The position numbers and the translations under genes are program-made. DNA of 29,913 nt from Negativicutes bacterium. Its GTDB lineage: Bacteria; Bacillota_C; Negativicutes; Sporomusales_B; JARLHX01. Numbering within the stretch: the first letter of the stretch is position 1; the number at the start of each line of letters is the position of its first letter. Location of the stretch: positions 1 through 29,913 of the forward strand of contig JARLHX010000204.1 of the NCBI GenBank assembly GCA_031292035.1. The letters are read 5' to 3'. Positions 8,862 through 17,423 of the stretch are shown here, piece after piece. The notes beneath the pieces are model-generated. The model ran no database searches, had not been told where the DNA came from, and worked only from the letters and a program-made list of their open reading frames with translations.

Positions 8862-10511
8862 TTGGATCAGCTTATTGGCGATCGAACGCGATTTTCGCTA
8901 CAACATAGAATTGTGAACATTATTTTCATCTTCGGTATTGTTCTTTCTTCTTGCAGCGCCTTGATCAAGTACTTACTTTCCATTAATGTCGTTTCCGTGC
9001 TTTCGAGTGTGGCAATGGCGGTATTATTGGCAGGAATCTACTATTTGTCCCTGGTAAGGGAAAAATATGATCTGTCGATCTACCTTGCTCTTTTGTTGAC
9101 AAGTACCGTTATACCCTTTATCTGGTTTCAAAACGGGGGGATCAACGGGAATGTCCCCTTCTACCTGATGCTTTTCGCTCCGATGGGGGCGATATTGTTA
9201 GAAGGATACAAGCGGTTCATCCTCACGGCGATCATAGCCCTACTCACGATCATGCTGATCGGCACTGAATATCTCTATCCGTATTTGGTAGTTGATCATC
9301 CCAGCCAAACCGCGAAATACATCGACGTGAGCATAGCTTTACTCACTTCGGTTGTCGTCAACTCATTACTGCTTACTCTGATCTTAAAAAACTATGATGA
9401 GCAGCATCAGCGGGCCAAAAAATTTCTGGCGGAAAGCGAAACGGCGCGGAGTCATCTCCAGTTTCTCAGCTTTCATGACAGCTTGACCGGACTTTATAAT
9501 CGTACGTTTTTCGAAACAGAGTTAAAGCGCCTGGAATCGGCAAAGGTTTTCAATGTTGCGGTTTTTGTCCTGGATCTTGACGGTCTTAAGTTTGTTAATG
9601 ACACGTTGGGCCACTTTCAGGGAGATCAGGTGATTATACGCGCCGCCAAAGTGCTTCAGCTGTCTTTTCCTGATAATAGTCCGATTTTCCGGACCGGGGG
9701 CGACGAATTTATCGTTATCCTCCGGGAAATTTATTATGAAGAACTGGAACTTTATTATCGAAGAATCCAGCAATATATTCAAAAAGATAACCAAGTGACA
9801 AATTCTACCTCGGTTCCGCTGCGAATATCGGTCGGCTATGCCTGGGCCGGCGATAGCAGCAAGAGTCTGCAGGATCTTGCTGTGGAAGCGGAAAACAAGA
9901 TGTACCGGGAAAAAATGCTGCATCATGCCACCAGTAACCGGTCCATGGTTCAAACCATCAGAGAGATGCTTTCGGCCCGTGATTACAATACCGGGAACCA
10001 CTCGGACAGGCTGGAAAAAATAGTTGTTGCCTTAGCCAAAGCGGCCGGTGTCCCTGATTCCTCAATGTCTGACCTGCAATTTTTCGCGAAATTTCATGAT
10101 ATCGGCAAAATCGGTATTTCCGATCATATTCTCTTTAAATCAGGATCCTTGACAAAAGCGGAGAAAAGAGAAGTTCAGCGACATTCGGAGATTGGCTACC
10201 GTATCGCCTGCGCTGCGTCGGATTTGTCGCCCATAGCGGACTGGATATTGCGGCATCATGAATGGTGGAATGGGAAAGGTTATCCCCTGGGATTAAAGGG
10301 TACCGACATTCCTTTTGAATGCCGCCTCCTGGCCATCGCCAACAGTTACGACGCGATAACCAGCGACAGACCATACAGGAAGGCGATGGATTATAACGAA
10401 GCGATCGGAGAACTGAAACGAGGTTCAGGCGTTCAGTTCGATCCGGAGCTATTGCAGATATTCCTGTCCATGGAATCAACCTTGCGGGATGAAGATAAAC
10501 AGGTAATCTGA
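8862..10511 (+). CDS. Membrane c-di-GMP turnover protein (GGDEF + HD-GYP)
   Basis: GGDEF domains make c-di-GMP and HD-GYP domains hydrolyse it. The 549-aa protein starts with about six membrane segments (20-175), then a GGDEF domain (about 195-350) with intact RTGGDEF (GGDEF at 279-283), then HD-GYP (about 355-530) with HDIGK (412-416), HHE (465-467) and GKGYP (471-475). Both active sites look complete. No RxxD inhibitory site is seen just before GGDEF. The proposed start is TTG at 8862. Its ribosome site is poor (GGAAG about 20 nt upstream), so an internal start such as the GTG at codon 18 is possible. A strong terminator follows. Which activity dominates in the cell cannot be told. Confidence 0.93.
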   Translation: MDQLIGDRTRFSLQHRIVNIIFIFGIVLSSCSALIKYLLSINVVSVLSSVAMAVLLAGIYYLSLVREKYDLSIYLALLLTSTVIPFIWFQNGGINGNVPFYLMLFAPMGAILLEGYKRFILTAIIALLTIMLIGTEYLYPYLVVDHPSQTAKYIDVSIALLTSVVVNSLLLTLILKNYDEQHQRAKKFLAESETARSHLQFLSFHDSLTGLYNRTFFETELKRLESAKVFNVAVFVLDLDGLKFVNDTLGHFQGDQVIIRAAKVLQLSFPDNSPIFRTGGDEFIVILREIYYEELELYYRRIQQYIQKDNQVTNSTSVPLRISVGYAWAGDSSKSLQDLAVEAENKMYREKMLHHATSNRSMVQTIREMLSARDYNTGNHSDRLEKIVVALAKAAGVPDSSMSDLQFFAKFHDIGKIGISDHILFKSGSLTKAEKREVQRHSEIGYRIACAASDLSPIADWILRHHEWWNGKGYPLGLKGTDIPFECRLLAIANSYDAITSDRPYRKAMDYNEAIGELKRGSGVQFDPELLQIFLSMESTLRDEDKQVI

Positions 10512-10513
10512 CT

Positions 10514-10566
10514 AAGAAAATGAAACGGCAGTGAGCTATCATGCTCTACTGCCGTTTCATTTTCTT
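10514..10566 (+). terminator. Strong terminator after the GGDEF/HD-GYP gene
   Basis: Near-perfect stem of about 22 bp (10514-10536 with 10543-10566) and a 6-nt loop, with ATTTTCTTGG in the distal arm. It starts just after the stop codon. Confidence 0.85.
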
Positions 10567-10701
10567 GGTACTGTGGTTTTTTTAAAGCCGTTTGGTCCAT
10601 ATTCCGACCAAGTCATGCTTCCCGCTTTATTGCATATACTAATACAGGGATGTGGCGACAGTTAATCTGATTCAGAGGCTAGTCTGCTGCTCCCCTGTCC
10701 T

Positions 10702-10723
10702 GGCCCGGTAAAAATACCGGGCC
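10702..10723 (-). terminator. Hairpin downstream of the cysteine-protease gene
   Basis: Perfect 9-bp GC-rich stem (10702-10710 with 10715-10723) with an AAAA loop, 68 bp beyond the protease stop on the minus strand. There is no U-tract, so termination is only possible. It could also be an mRNA 3'-end stabiliser. Confidence 0.4.
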
Positions 10724-10790
10724 TCTGTCTGTTTACAGGAACAGGAGTATCCCGGTTCATCACAGGCAAAACAATCAGCTCCGTCGCCTG

Positions 10791-11438
10791 CTAGTTGCGT
10801 AAAACACGTACGCGGGTGGCAAATGTCAATCGGGACATAAACTCTTTCCAGTTCATTACTTCACGGCTCGGTCCGCCCGGCCATGGATTGCGAAGGACAA
10901 CCGATTTTATATTGGGATTGTTCTGCGAGTCAACCTCATAATTTACTGCGGTAAGTACATAGGCATGTCCGACGGGATCCCCTTTTAATCCGACAATCAG
11001 CGGCCAGCGATAGGCCAGGTCAGACACCAATGCTGCTTCACTGATTGAATATGGATCGGCTACGATGGCAGAGTATCTGCCGCGCATATCAGGTGCCCAC
11101 CCGCTGAGCGCCTGCAGGATTTGCGCCGGTTCGCCCGGTTGATCAATGAGTTTACCATAGATTCTGGTAACGATCTCCTCCTGGGTGATATACAGCCCGT
11201 GGTAATTCAACACCATCTGGATGCTGGCCGCCCAGCACCAGTTCGCTGCCCGCTGCCGACCATAACCATCCGGAGCGGCAAAGTACTGGAACTGCTCAGT
11301 AGGCACACCTGCCATATAAAGTCCGGGTCCCAAATGAGCCGTTTCAGCATACATTACCTGCGGCAATAGCCATATCTGACACGCCAAGAGAATAGCGGCC
11401 AACAATCTGCAAGCCTGACTCAACTTAATCATTTTCAT
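10791..11438 (-). CDS. Secreted papain-like cysteine protease (C39/C70-like)
   Basis: About 215 aa with an N-terminal signal peptide (hydrophobic LLAAILLACQIWLL, cleavage probably near MYAETA). Counting from the proposed ATG, the nucleophile is Cys68 in NWCWAASIQMVLNYHG, followed by His158 in VGHAYVLTA and Asn184 in RNPWP. This is the order and context of papain-like bacterial peptidases. The ATG at 11436-11438 is chosen because GGAAAGG lies 8 nt before it; a more upstream ATG overlaps that site. It stands alone on the minus strand and has a long structured leader. The target is unknown; it could process peptides at the envelope. Confidence 0.75.
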   Translation of the reverse strand: MKMIKLSQACRLLAAILLACQIWLLPQVMYAETAHLGPGLYMAGVPTEQFQYFAAPDGYGRQRAANWCWAASIQMVLNYHGLYITQEEIVTRIYGKLIDQPGEPAQILQALSGWAPDMRGRYSAIVADPYSISEAALVSDLAYRWPLIVGLKGDPVGHAYVLTAVNYEVDSQNNPNIKSVVLRNPWPGGPSREVMNWKEFMSRLTFATRVRVLRN

Positions 11439-11742
11439 AGCCATGCCCTTTCCTGATACCTTTTCCTGATTGTCGCAACTGTGTCAGCTGTCCCATCATT
11501 TACCGGTATCCGAGCGGACGGCTAATTCCAGGGCCGCACCTGGGGCGGCGGCTTTAAGTAAATGCCGGCATAAATTTGGGGGACCGGCAGCCAAATTTTC
11601 GGGATACTTGTCCCCTCCCCTTTGGCGTTGTGGGGAGTTGGTGAGTTACGTTCAATCTTACTATAATTCTCATGCCGTCACAATGACGCAATTCCTCCCA
11701 TGGAAGTACCTGGCAGGTAGCGGAGCAAATAATTGAATCATT
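11439..11742 (-). other. GC-rich structured leader of the protease gene, class unknown
   Basis: 304-bp gap between two minus-strand genes. It is much richer in GC than its flanks between about 11510 and 11640. Inverted repeats seen are TGCCGG (11563-11568) with CCGGCA (11584-11589), AAATTTGG (11572-11579) with CCAAATTT (11591-11598), CCAGG (11528-11532) with CCTGG (11539-11543), and CTCCCC (11615-11620) with GGGGAG (11632-11637). The second pair overlaps the first and could be an alternative fold. I could not match it to a known riboswitch class. No gene is seen. Confidence 0.4.
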
Positions 11743-13800
11743 TTATTTGCTGCTGTCCATAAACTTTACAAGTGAAATAAGCTGGTGCAACTTTTCCTGG
11801 CTGGAATCGTTGAGAATACCAAGTTCATTCAACTGATTCATCGAATTGGCAATAATGGTTACCGTATTTTGAATGTTGCCGGTTATCCTGTTCAAAGAGT
11901 CAGTAAAAGTGTTGATGTCTTTTTCAAAGGTATTCTTATATTCCTGACTGACCTGCAGGATATTAGTGATCTCTTCGATGTTCTTAAGTAACTCTTTCAC
12001 CGAAGTATTGGAGTTTTTCAGGCTGTTTTGGGTATTTTCAGCTAATTTTCTTACTTCATCAGCCACTACGGCAAAACCCCGGCCGTGTTCCCCGGAACGG
12101 GCAGCCTCAATTGCCGCATTGAGTGCCAACAAATTTGTCTGTGAGGCAATATTCATAATGATTTCAAGCACTGATTTGATTTCATTACTGCTGTGAATCA
12201 ATTCGCTAAATTTCGGTGCTATGTTTCTATCGAACTGGGAAACCTTTTCGAGGCCTGTAATGTGGTCCGCAAAAATTTTCGATAAGTCATTGTTACCATT
12301 GCCAATTTCTTGGAACACTTTCTCTATTTCATTCACTTTGGCTATGATCGAGGGAATGGCTTGCTGCGATTTCTCCAGCAGACTGACAGCCTGGCTGTGT
12401 AAGTCATTGATAATCTCCATTTGATTTAGGCGACGCTTTAGAAAGTACTGCTCAAAGCTGCTGTAGTAAATCGGGAAATTATTAATGTAATCATCAAAGA
12501 AATCCTCATGCTCCTGTTCCAGCGAATAGAAAAACAGCGCTGTCAAGGTCTCATTGATGTTGATTCCAAGCAGCTCTCCAAAACTTGAAAAACCGATCAT
12601 GGGGACGTCAGGAAATATGGTGGTTCCGTCAAATTCAGGCATATTAACAAGCCGGCGCACGATACAGTCATTTAAAATCCCGCCTATCGGCCTGGGTTTA
12701 TGCTCGCAGAAAGATTTCCAGTCTGCCTGAAGAGTCTGTTTGGCTGACACTCGTTTTACAAGATAGAGTTTTTCTCCCAAAGACAGATCGCAATAAAAAT
12801 AGATCCGATCATTATCAGGGTCGATGTGGTTCAGGGTGCGAATGAATATTTCCCCGCCGACCTCGATGGCAAAACCGTATGGCTGCAATTCCCGGGTGAG
12901 CTCATCAACCGAGTTACAGGCAAAATGCTTGTTGAGGGCCTTGATAAAACTGTCGCTTTCAGCATTCTCGTTTACGACTTTGCTGACATAACGCAGGGTC
13001 GGATTGGCGTCAGAGATCGTGAAACAGTCATCACGATCCTTGATGAAGGCCTGAGATTTTAAAATGCCAAAACGATAGTCCGGTTTTAATTTCATAAAAC
13101 AGATGACAGCATGGTTTTGCCGAATCACATTGCCGTCGTAGATATAAGTATCCTTGAAATCAAGTTTCCCTCCTGCTGAACCGCCGATAAACAGACACGG
13201 GAATTTACGGCTTTTATAAACAGCCTGCATGAAGAAAGTCTCACTGTTTGAGAGTCCATCAATAAAAGTCAGGGCCAGCGTGTCATGACTATTGATTTTA
13301 AACGGAATTTTGACTCTGTCCAATTCACGGCGAATATTGTCAATCCGATCTTCCACATTCAGCAGGGTCTGATTCTTTTTAATGTCGTCACTGAATATCG
13401 GTACTGACATGATGGCGACGTTGCCGCACATTCTGTTGGAAAAAGCTTGTAAAAGAACCTTTTTTCGGCCATCCTCGGCTGGCTGGTATAAATTCCCTTT
13501 AAAACAGGAATTATTATATAGCTCACCGGCTGTGGAAACCAACAACAGTTTGGTGCCTGCAGGCAACAATCGTTTAATTTTCTCGGCAATTTGACCGAAG
13601 TTGTTATCGGGGGAAGCAAAGCCTATTACAACTGCTACGCCGTCCGCAATATTGCAAAGGTCGTTAATTTTGTTTTCATCGATTTCGGCTGCTGATAGGT
13701 GTAGATTTTTTATGTCCGGAAGTTTTCCCTTAGCCGTATTTTCCGATGCTGTTTGGACTTCCGGGGGAGTCAACGATTTGTTGCCTGACCAGTTGAACAT
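11743..13800 (-). CDS. Soluble FIST-domain methyl-accepting chemoreceptor
   Basis: 685-aa cytoplasmic receptor with no membrane segment. The FIST N and C sensory domains (about 40-250 and 255-430) are followed by a helical chemoreceptor signalling domain. The domain contains the conserved hairpin tip (residues about 554-588) with [18 protein letters not shown] and [20 protein letters not shown] domains are thought to bind small ligands such as amino acids. The ATG at 13798-13800 is preferred because AAGGAG lies 9 nt before it; the ATG nine bases further upstream touches that AAGGAG. The gene stands alone. Its likely partners are CheW proteins such as the one at 16886-17353. Confidence 0.9.
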   Translation of the reverse strand: MFNWSGNKSLTPPEVQTASENTAKGKLPDIKNLHLSAAEIDENKINDLCNIADGVAVVIGFASPDNNFGQIAEKIKRLLPAGTKLLLVSTAGELYNNSCFKGNLYQPAEDGRKKVLLQAFSNRMCGNVAIMSVPIFSDDIKKNQTLLNVEDRIDNIRRELDRVKIPFKINSHDTLALTFIDGLSNSETFFMQAVYKSRKFPCLFIGGSAGGKLDFKDTYIYDGNVIRQNHAVICFMKLKPDYRFGILKSQAFIKDRDDCFTISDANPTLRYVSKVVNENAESDSFIKALNKHFACNSVDELTRELQPYGFAIEVGGEIFIRTLNHIDPDNDRIYFYCDLSLGEKLYLVKRVSAKQTLQADWKSFCEHKPRPIGGILNDCIVRRLVNMPEFDGTTIFPDVPMIGFSSFGELLGININETLTALFFYSLEQEHEDFFDDYINNFPIYYSSFEQYFLKRRLNQMEIINDLHSQAVSLLEKSQQAIPSIIAKVNEIEKVFQEIGNGNNDLSKIFADHITGLEKVSQFDRNIAPKFSELIHSSNEIKSVLEIIMNIASQTNLLALNAAIEAARSGEHGRGFAVVADEVRKLAENTQNSLKNSNTSVKELLKNIEEITNILQVSQEYKNTFEKDINTFTDSLNRITGNIQNTVTIIANSMNQLNELGILNDSSQEKLHQLISLVKFMDSSK

Positions 13801-14072
13801 TAACTTCATCTCCTTGATAATCGGAAATATAATGAGTAGCCACAGGAATACCGATTTTTCGGCATAAACCTGGCAGATAGCAGCCTTTTCAGGCTATGAT
13901 CCCGGCTTTCATCTTTCGCTGATATAAGCGTGCAGGAATAACAAAACAACTCGTTATTATTTTCACTTGTTTAGATTTCAACTATATTTTTCATTTTCCT
14001 CCAAATTATTATTATTAATGTAAATCTAGTAGTTTTTAGCAATATTTATCATGCTTTCTATCTGTCAATATT
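13801..14072 (-). promoter_or_regulatory. Leader of the FIST receptor gene with a riboswitch-like fold
   Basis: The first 200 bases upstream are AT-rich. Between about 13848 and 13932 the minus strand has several small hairpins: ATC-AGCGAAA-GAT, AGCC-TGAAAA-GGCT, and CCGA-AAAA-TCGG. It also contains TATCTGCCAGGTTTATGCCG, which resembles the 3' part of the c-di-GMP-I aptamer found at 22562-22645 (TATGACTGCCAGGTTGCCG). The conserved 5' GGCAAAC and the CGCAAA parts are missing, so this is at best a divergent or decayed element. Confidence 0.25.
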
Positions 14073-14100
14073 AAAAGGTCCGCGTTGGCGCGAACCTTTT
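14073..14100 (-). terminator. Terminator of the repeat-protein gene
   Basis: 12-bp stem with one wobble (14073-14084 with 14089-14100) and a 4-nt loop. On the minus strand it is followed by TTTTAATATT. It lies 77 bp beyond the stop of the 14177-14983 gene. Confidence 0.75.
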
Positions 14101-14176
14101 CCTTACAGGCTTCAATTGGTCCATCAGAACGTGCGGGCCTCCAGGTCATGATTAGGGCCTGTCCTTCAGCCGCTCA

Positions 14177-14983
14177 TTATTTGGAGGATTTTACAACAAT
14201 GCCTTTGTCGTCAAATTCTACCATTGTACCAGCTTCATAAACCTTGACAGCGGTCCCGACCGATGACAGTATCCCTACCGGCGACAGAAGCTTGGTGTCT
14301 TTGTTTAGTGTACCTCTGATAATTTCGCCTTTCTCGTTCAGCAGAATCGGTTTGCCGGCTTTAAATTCGATAAAGCCCGAACCTACCGTGCCATCTGGGT
14401 AGTTTTCTGTTAAAATTTGCGACCACCCGACAGGACGCAGATAGGAATCACTGGCTAAAGTACAGGTTGCCACCATCCCATTTTTATAAAAGCTTATTTC
14501 GGCATCAGATACCTGGATATGGTTTGCCGGATTGAGGACAATGCTTTGATTGGAACTGCTTATCGTCCCTTTAATAACTTCACCTTTATCATTGAAAATA
14601 ACTTTTGTACCAGCCTTAAAAGGAAGAACCCTACCGGTTGGCGCCGCATACGAATACGAGAAAATATAAAATGGCAGCGGCGTGTAGGTCATTGCCGAAG
14701 GCTTGACGGAATCCTGAGATATACCGGTTTCATAAGGCAAACTGACATCGTCGGCCAATATACCCTCAAGGACCTCGCCATACTCGTTAAGCGTCACTGC
14801 GGTGCCTTTTTTAAACTTGGGTATGTCCGTCGATGTTGTCACGATAACCCCCGGCGGCATCATTTTCTTATCCTCATCGAGGGTTTTTGTGATCCGCGCC
14901 GCATCAGCAATCGCATGGTACCCAAATACTATAAATGTCCCCAGCATCACGCCTGCTGCTGCCTTTAATAAAGCTTTTTTCAT
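14177..14983 (-). CDS. Secreted protein with tandem KGT-NEKGEVIKGTL-type repeats
   Basis: 268 aa with a signal peptide (MKKALLKAAAGVMLGTFIVFGYHAIADA). The ATG at 14981-14983 follows GGTGGGAGG. The mature part is built from about five copies of a 50-60-residue unit, each holding a phrase such as FKKGTAVTLNEYGEVLEGIL, FKAGTKVIFNDKGEVIKGTI, FKAGKPILLNEKGEIIRGTL or YEAGTMVEFDDKGIVVKS. One copy (FYKNGMVATCTL) is degenerate. Each phrase looks like a beta-hairpin. I do not recognise the family; the pattern loosely recalls MORN or WG repeats but does not match either. It starts 31 bp after the small membrane-protein gene on the same strand, so the two are probably co-transcribed. A periplasmic or cell-surface location is inferred. 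Confidence 0.75.
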   Translation of the reverse strand: MKKALLKAAAGVMLGTFIVFGYHAIADAARITKTLDEDKKMMPPGVIVTTSTDIPKFKKGTAVTLNEYGEVLEGILADDVSLPYETGISQDSVKPSAMTYTPLPFYIFSYSYAAPTGRVLPFKAGTKVIFNDKGEVIKGTISSSNQSIVLNPANHIQVSDAEISFYKNGMVATCTLASDSYLRPVGWSQILTENYPDGTVGSGFIEFKAGKPILLNEKGEIIRGTLNKDTKLLSPVGILSSVGTAVKVYEAGTMVEFDDKGIVVKSSK

Positions 14984-15014
14984 AATCCTCCCACCTTCCA
15001 TACGCCTCTATTTA

Positions 15015-15200
15015 TTACCGGCCCTTCTTGCGTCCCGCAAAAAAAAGCACAGTAAATACTATGATAGCAGCTATCCCAATCGCCGTGTTGTTAACCCGGG
15101 TGAATTCGGCAAAAGCCGAATCGGGAAAGTGAGTCACATAATAGTCGGCTGCCCCGAAAACCAGGCAGGATACCAGAATGACAACATGTTTTTTGCTCAT
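15015..15200 (-). CDS. Small two-helix membrane protein, function unknown
   Basis: 61 aa with two hydrophobic stretches (HVVILVSCLVFGAADYYV and AIGIAAIIVFTVLFFA) and a basic C-terminus (GRKKGR). The ATG at 15198-15200 has AAGGAAGGG 4 nt upstream. It is the first gene of a likely operon with the secreted repeat protein 31 bp downstream. No family recognised. Confidence 0.65.
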   Translation of the reverse strand: MSKKHVVILVSCLVFGAADYYVTHFPDSAFAEFTRVNNTAIGIAAIIVFTVLFFAGRKKGR

Positions 15201-15372
15201 AATTCCCTTCCTTATTCCCGGTGGTGTAACAACTTATTTATTATCATTCATCAAACTCATGCTGATTCCTCTTCTTTTCAACAACTCCTCACATCACAGA
15301 ACAAGCATGATCCCCCCAGCCGTCATCTTTCACTGACTGAGATTATCATGCGCGGAGGAAAACAGGCATTTG

Positions 15373-15379
15373 TGTCGAA
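15373..15379 (+). promoter_or_regulatory. Spo0A-box-like TGTCGAA upstream of the 64-aa gene
   Basis: Exact TGTCGAA, the core of the Spo0A box, 37 bp upstream of the ATG at 15417. A seven-base match alone is weak. It gains some weight from related copies before three other genes in the window (19610, 20449, 25865). Confidence 0.35.
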
Positions 15380-15416
15380 AGATTTTTACAGGAGTAAAGT
15401 TTAAGGAGATCTTCAA

Positions 15417-15611
15417 ATGACTATTAAGCCTACTGCCACCAATAAACAGTTACAAGGATTGCAAAACAATCTCCAAAAAAAATCTCGTCTTGGCGCAAAA
15501 AATCAGGCCACCTCTTCTGTTAAACAAAAACAAGACAGTGTGCATCTTCAAAATCATAACAATACCAAGTCTGCAACATATCCACATCCCAGATTTAACA
15601 AGAATGACTAA
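15417..15611 (+). CDS. Small hydrophilic K/Q/N-rich protein, function unknown
   Basis: 64 aa, basic and low in hydrophobic residues, rich in Lys, Gln, Asn and Thr, with no signal peptide or membrane segment. It is judged a real gene for three reasons: AAGGAG lies 8 nt before the ATG, a terminator follows 15 bp after the stop, and a Spo0A-like box lies upstream. It looks intrinsically disordered. I do not recognise it; a spore-associated or regulatory peptide is possible but not shown. Confidence 0.6.
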   Translation: MTIKPTATNKQLQGLQNNLQKKSRLGAKNQATSSVKQKQDSVHLQNHNNTKSATYPHPRFNKND

Positions 15612-15626
15612 ATTTCGCAGCTTACG

Positions 15627-15666
15627 CCGGATGCAGGACAATAGCCTACATCCGGTTATTTTTTTA
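15627..15666 (+). terminator. Terminator after the 64-aa gene
   Basis: 11-bp stem with one mismatch (15627-15637 with 15645-15655) and a 7-nt loop. The plus strand then reads TTATTTTTTT, a good U-tract. Confidence 0.85.
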
Positions 15667-15821
15667 ATTCCTCACATTATTTTCTGTCATACTCACGATG
15701 AAGCTGGATACAATATTCAATCTGCAGTCAATAAAACCAAGTATTTTGTGATAAAATTAATATTACAAGGACTAACGCGAAATCAGTTAAATGAATGCAA
15801 CGTTTTTCCGAGGAGGAACCG

Positions 15822-16439
15822 ATGAATTATACTCATCAAGGGCGCCCAACTGATGATACGGATTCCAAGCGGCAGCATATTCTGGACGCCGCTTATAAAA
15901 TCTTTTCCCTTAAGGGCTACAATCGCGCCACTGTGGATGAAATCATTTCCTTGGCCGACACCGGTAAAGGTACTGTTTATAATTATTTCGGCAACAAGGA
16001 GCAATTGTTTTGGAGCGTAATTCAGGAGCGCATCCAGCCTTTCGTGACGGCGCTGGAACAAATAGCATCGACAGATCAGCCTGTCCCGGATAAAATCTAC
16101 GCCATGGTCAGGACCGCTTTGAGCTTTTATTTGGAAAACGGCGATTTATGGCGGGGGCTGATTCATGAAGTTTGGCGAATCAGTAGTGAAGATGTTCTGA
16201 AACAGGCGATCCGGGAAAAATATTTAAATAATCTGCGACGCATAAACGGTCTCATCGAGCAAGTTCTGTGCGAAGGGGTCGCCCAAGGGGTCCTACGGGA
16301 TTATGAGCTCAAAAAGGCAGCCTATGGTCTGCTCAGTATAATTGTTACCTTTGTATATCAGGATCTGGTCGGTGATGACATCGACGCAACCGCCACTAAA
16401 ATTACCAACGTCTTTTTGTACGGGATTGCAGCCTCATAA
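15822..16439 (+). CDS. TetR-family transcriptional regulator
   Basis: 205 aa. The N-terminal HTH (about 18-65) reads ILDAAYKIFSLKGYNRATVD, then EIISLADTGKGTVYNYFGNK, the standard TetR pattern. The C-terminal ligand-binding domain is variable, so the ligand is unknown. The ATG at 15822 follows GAGGAGG; an in-frame ATG 27 bp upstream lacks a ribosome site. No transporter or enzyme gene is next to it, so its target is not evident. It may repress itself. Confidence 0.92.
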   Translation: MNYTHQGRPTDDTDSKRQHILDAAYKIFSLKGYNRATVDEIISLADTGKGTVYNYFGNKEQLFWSVIQERIQPFVTALEQIASTDQPVPDKIYAMVRTALSFYLENGDLWRGLIHEVWRISSEDVLKQAIREKYLNNLRRINGLIEQVLCEGVAQGVLRDYELKKAAYGLLSIIVTFVYQDLVGDDIDATATKITNVFLYGIAAS

Positions 16440-16474
16440 AGGTGCTGCTTTTTGCCCAACGAGCCTTACAACCT

Positions 16475-16517
16475 CAAATGTCAAAGCCTCCGGAATATCC
16501 GGAGGCTTTGACATTTG
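16475..16517 (+). terminator. Terminator after the TetR gene
   Basis: Perfect 20-bp stem (16475-16494 with 16498-16517) and a 3-nt loop, then GCAGTATATGTTTTTT on the plus strand. It lies between two converging genes and may also serve the Spo0E-like gene on the minus strand, where the U-tract is poor. Confidence 0.8.
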
Positions 16518-16559
16518 CAGTATATGTTTTTTAGTTGTCGGAGTACCGCCAATCACAGG

Positions 16560-16805
16560 CTATTCGAATTCCCCCAATATATCTTCACCGGCGATGGGCG
16601 AGCTACATTTGGATTTTAAGCGTGTATATTCTACTACTAAGGAGTCTATTTTACGCATATGGTGAAATAAAATGTCGTCGTTGAAGTTGTTGTTTCGTAC
16701 TACAAGATTATTCAGCAGGCTCCTTTCTTGTTCAATGTTCTCATAAAGCTGTTGCAATCTAGCAGATATGTTGGCATCTTCGTTTACAGACAGGCAATTG
16801 GCCAC
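16560..16805 (-). CDS. Spo0E-like aspartyl-phosphate phosphatase family protein
   Basis: 81 aa. Spo0E-family proteins are short helical hairpins that dephosphorylate Spo0A~P or related receivers. The pattern fits: a first helix (ARLQQLYENIEQERSLLNNLV), a short loop (NNNFNDDI), and a second helix with the signature-like HHMRKIDSLVVEYTRLK (family form SQxLDxLIxxYxR). The Ser-Gln part of the motif is replaced by His-Met-Arg. The GTG at 16803-16805 is preferred because GAGAGGAGG lies 8 nt upstream. The gene is last in the STAS-CheW-Spo0E-like group on the minus strand. Assignment is by pattern only. Confidence 0.6.
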   Translation of the reverse strand: MANCLSVNEDANISARLQQLYENIEQERSLLNNLVVRNNNFNDDILFHHMRKIDSLVVEYTRLKSKCSSPIAGEDILGEFE

Positions 16806-16885
16806 AAATTTTTCCTCCTCTCTTGCCACCCCGGCATTTATAGCCTAGTTGGAACACTGTGGGCCAGCAAAAAGTGGTGTTTAAA

Positions 16886-17353
16886 TTACGGAGCTCTTCG
16901 ACTTCCACTTTGATTGGCAGCTGCTGCCAATTTCTCGTTTTCAGCCATACTGAACACTTTTTCAGGATCAATAATCCTCAATAATTGATCATCCCGCCTG
17001 ACGACACCCCTGATGAACTGTCCCGCATGGTGCGAATCCGACTGGAATGGTTCAACGGCACCCTGCTCAATTTGCAGCACCTCTTTTACCTCGGTAACCG
17101 CAATCCCTATTTTCATGTCGGCTACGTCAATAATGAGCGTTTGCGTACTCCGACCATCCGCCGATACCAGTCCGAACCGTTTCGCCAGATCCACAACCGG
17201 AATTTCTTTTCCCCGGAGATGAATAATTTCGGTGAAACATTCCAGTGCATCAGGAGTATTGATCGCCCAATTTGAACCCACGATCTCTTTGACTGTTGTG
17301 AGAGAAAGGGCGTATTCCTCATTTCCCAATCGAAAAACCACAACTTGTTCCAT
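16886..17353 (-). CDS. cheW: CheW chemotaxis coupling protein
   Basis: CheW links chemoreceptors to the CheA kinase. 155 aa with the CheW fold throughout: VVVFRLGNEEYALSLTTVKEI, then FTEIIHLRGKEIPVVDLAKRF, LIIDVADMKIGIAVTEVKEVL and FIRGVVRRDDQLLRIIDPEKV. The last phrase carries a typical LLxIxDxEKVF ending. The ATG at 17351-17353 has AAGGAG 7 nt upstream; upstream in-frame codons lack a ribosome site. It lies 70 bp after a STAS gene and 80 bp before the Spo0E-like gene. No cheA is in the window. Confidence 0.93.
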   Translation of the reverse strand: MEQVVVFRLGNEEYALSLTTVKEIVGSNWAINTPDALECFTEIIHLRGKEIPVVDLAKRFGLVSADGRSTQTLIIDVADMKIGIAVTEVKEVLQIEQGAVEPFQSDSHHAGQFIRGVVRRDDQLLRIIDPEKVFSMAENEKLAAAANQSGSRRAP

Positions 17354-17423
17354 TGTCTTTCTCCTTATATAAACCTCACTGTCAAGAATGTCAGCCGCAG
17401 TCCTGCGGCCAGGCCTGCCTGGT

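Noticed and set aside
11500..11640. Plus-strand resemblance to pieces of the c-di-AMP (ydaO) riboswitch
   Set aside because: The similar pieces are in the wrong order, and no plus-strand gene follows. Not enough to call.
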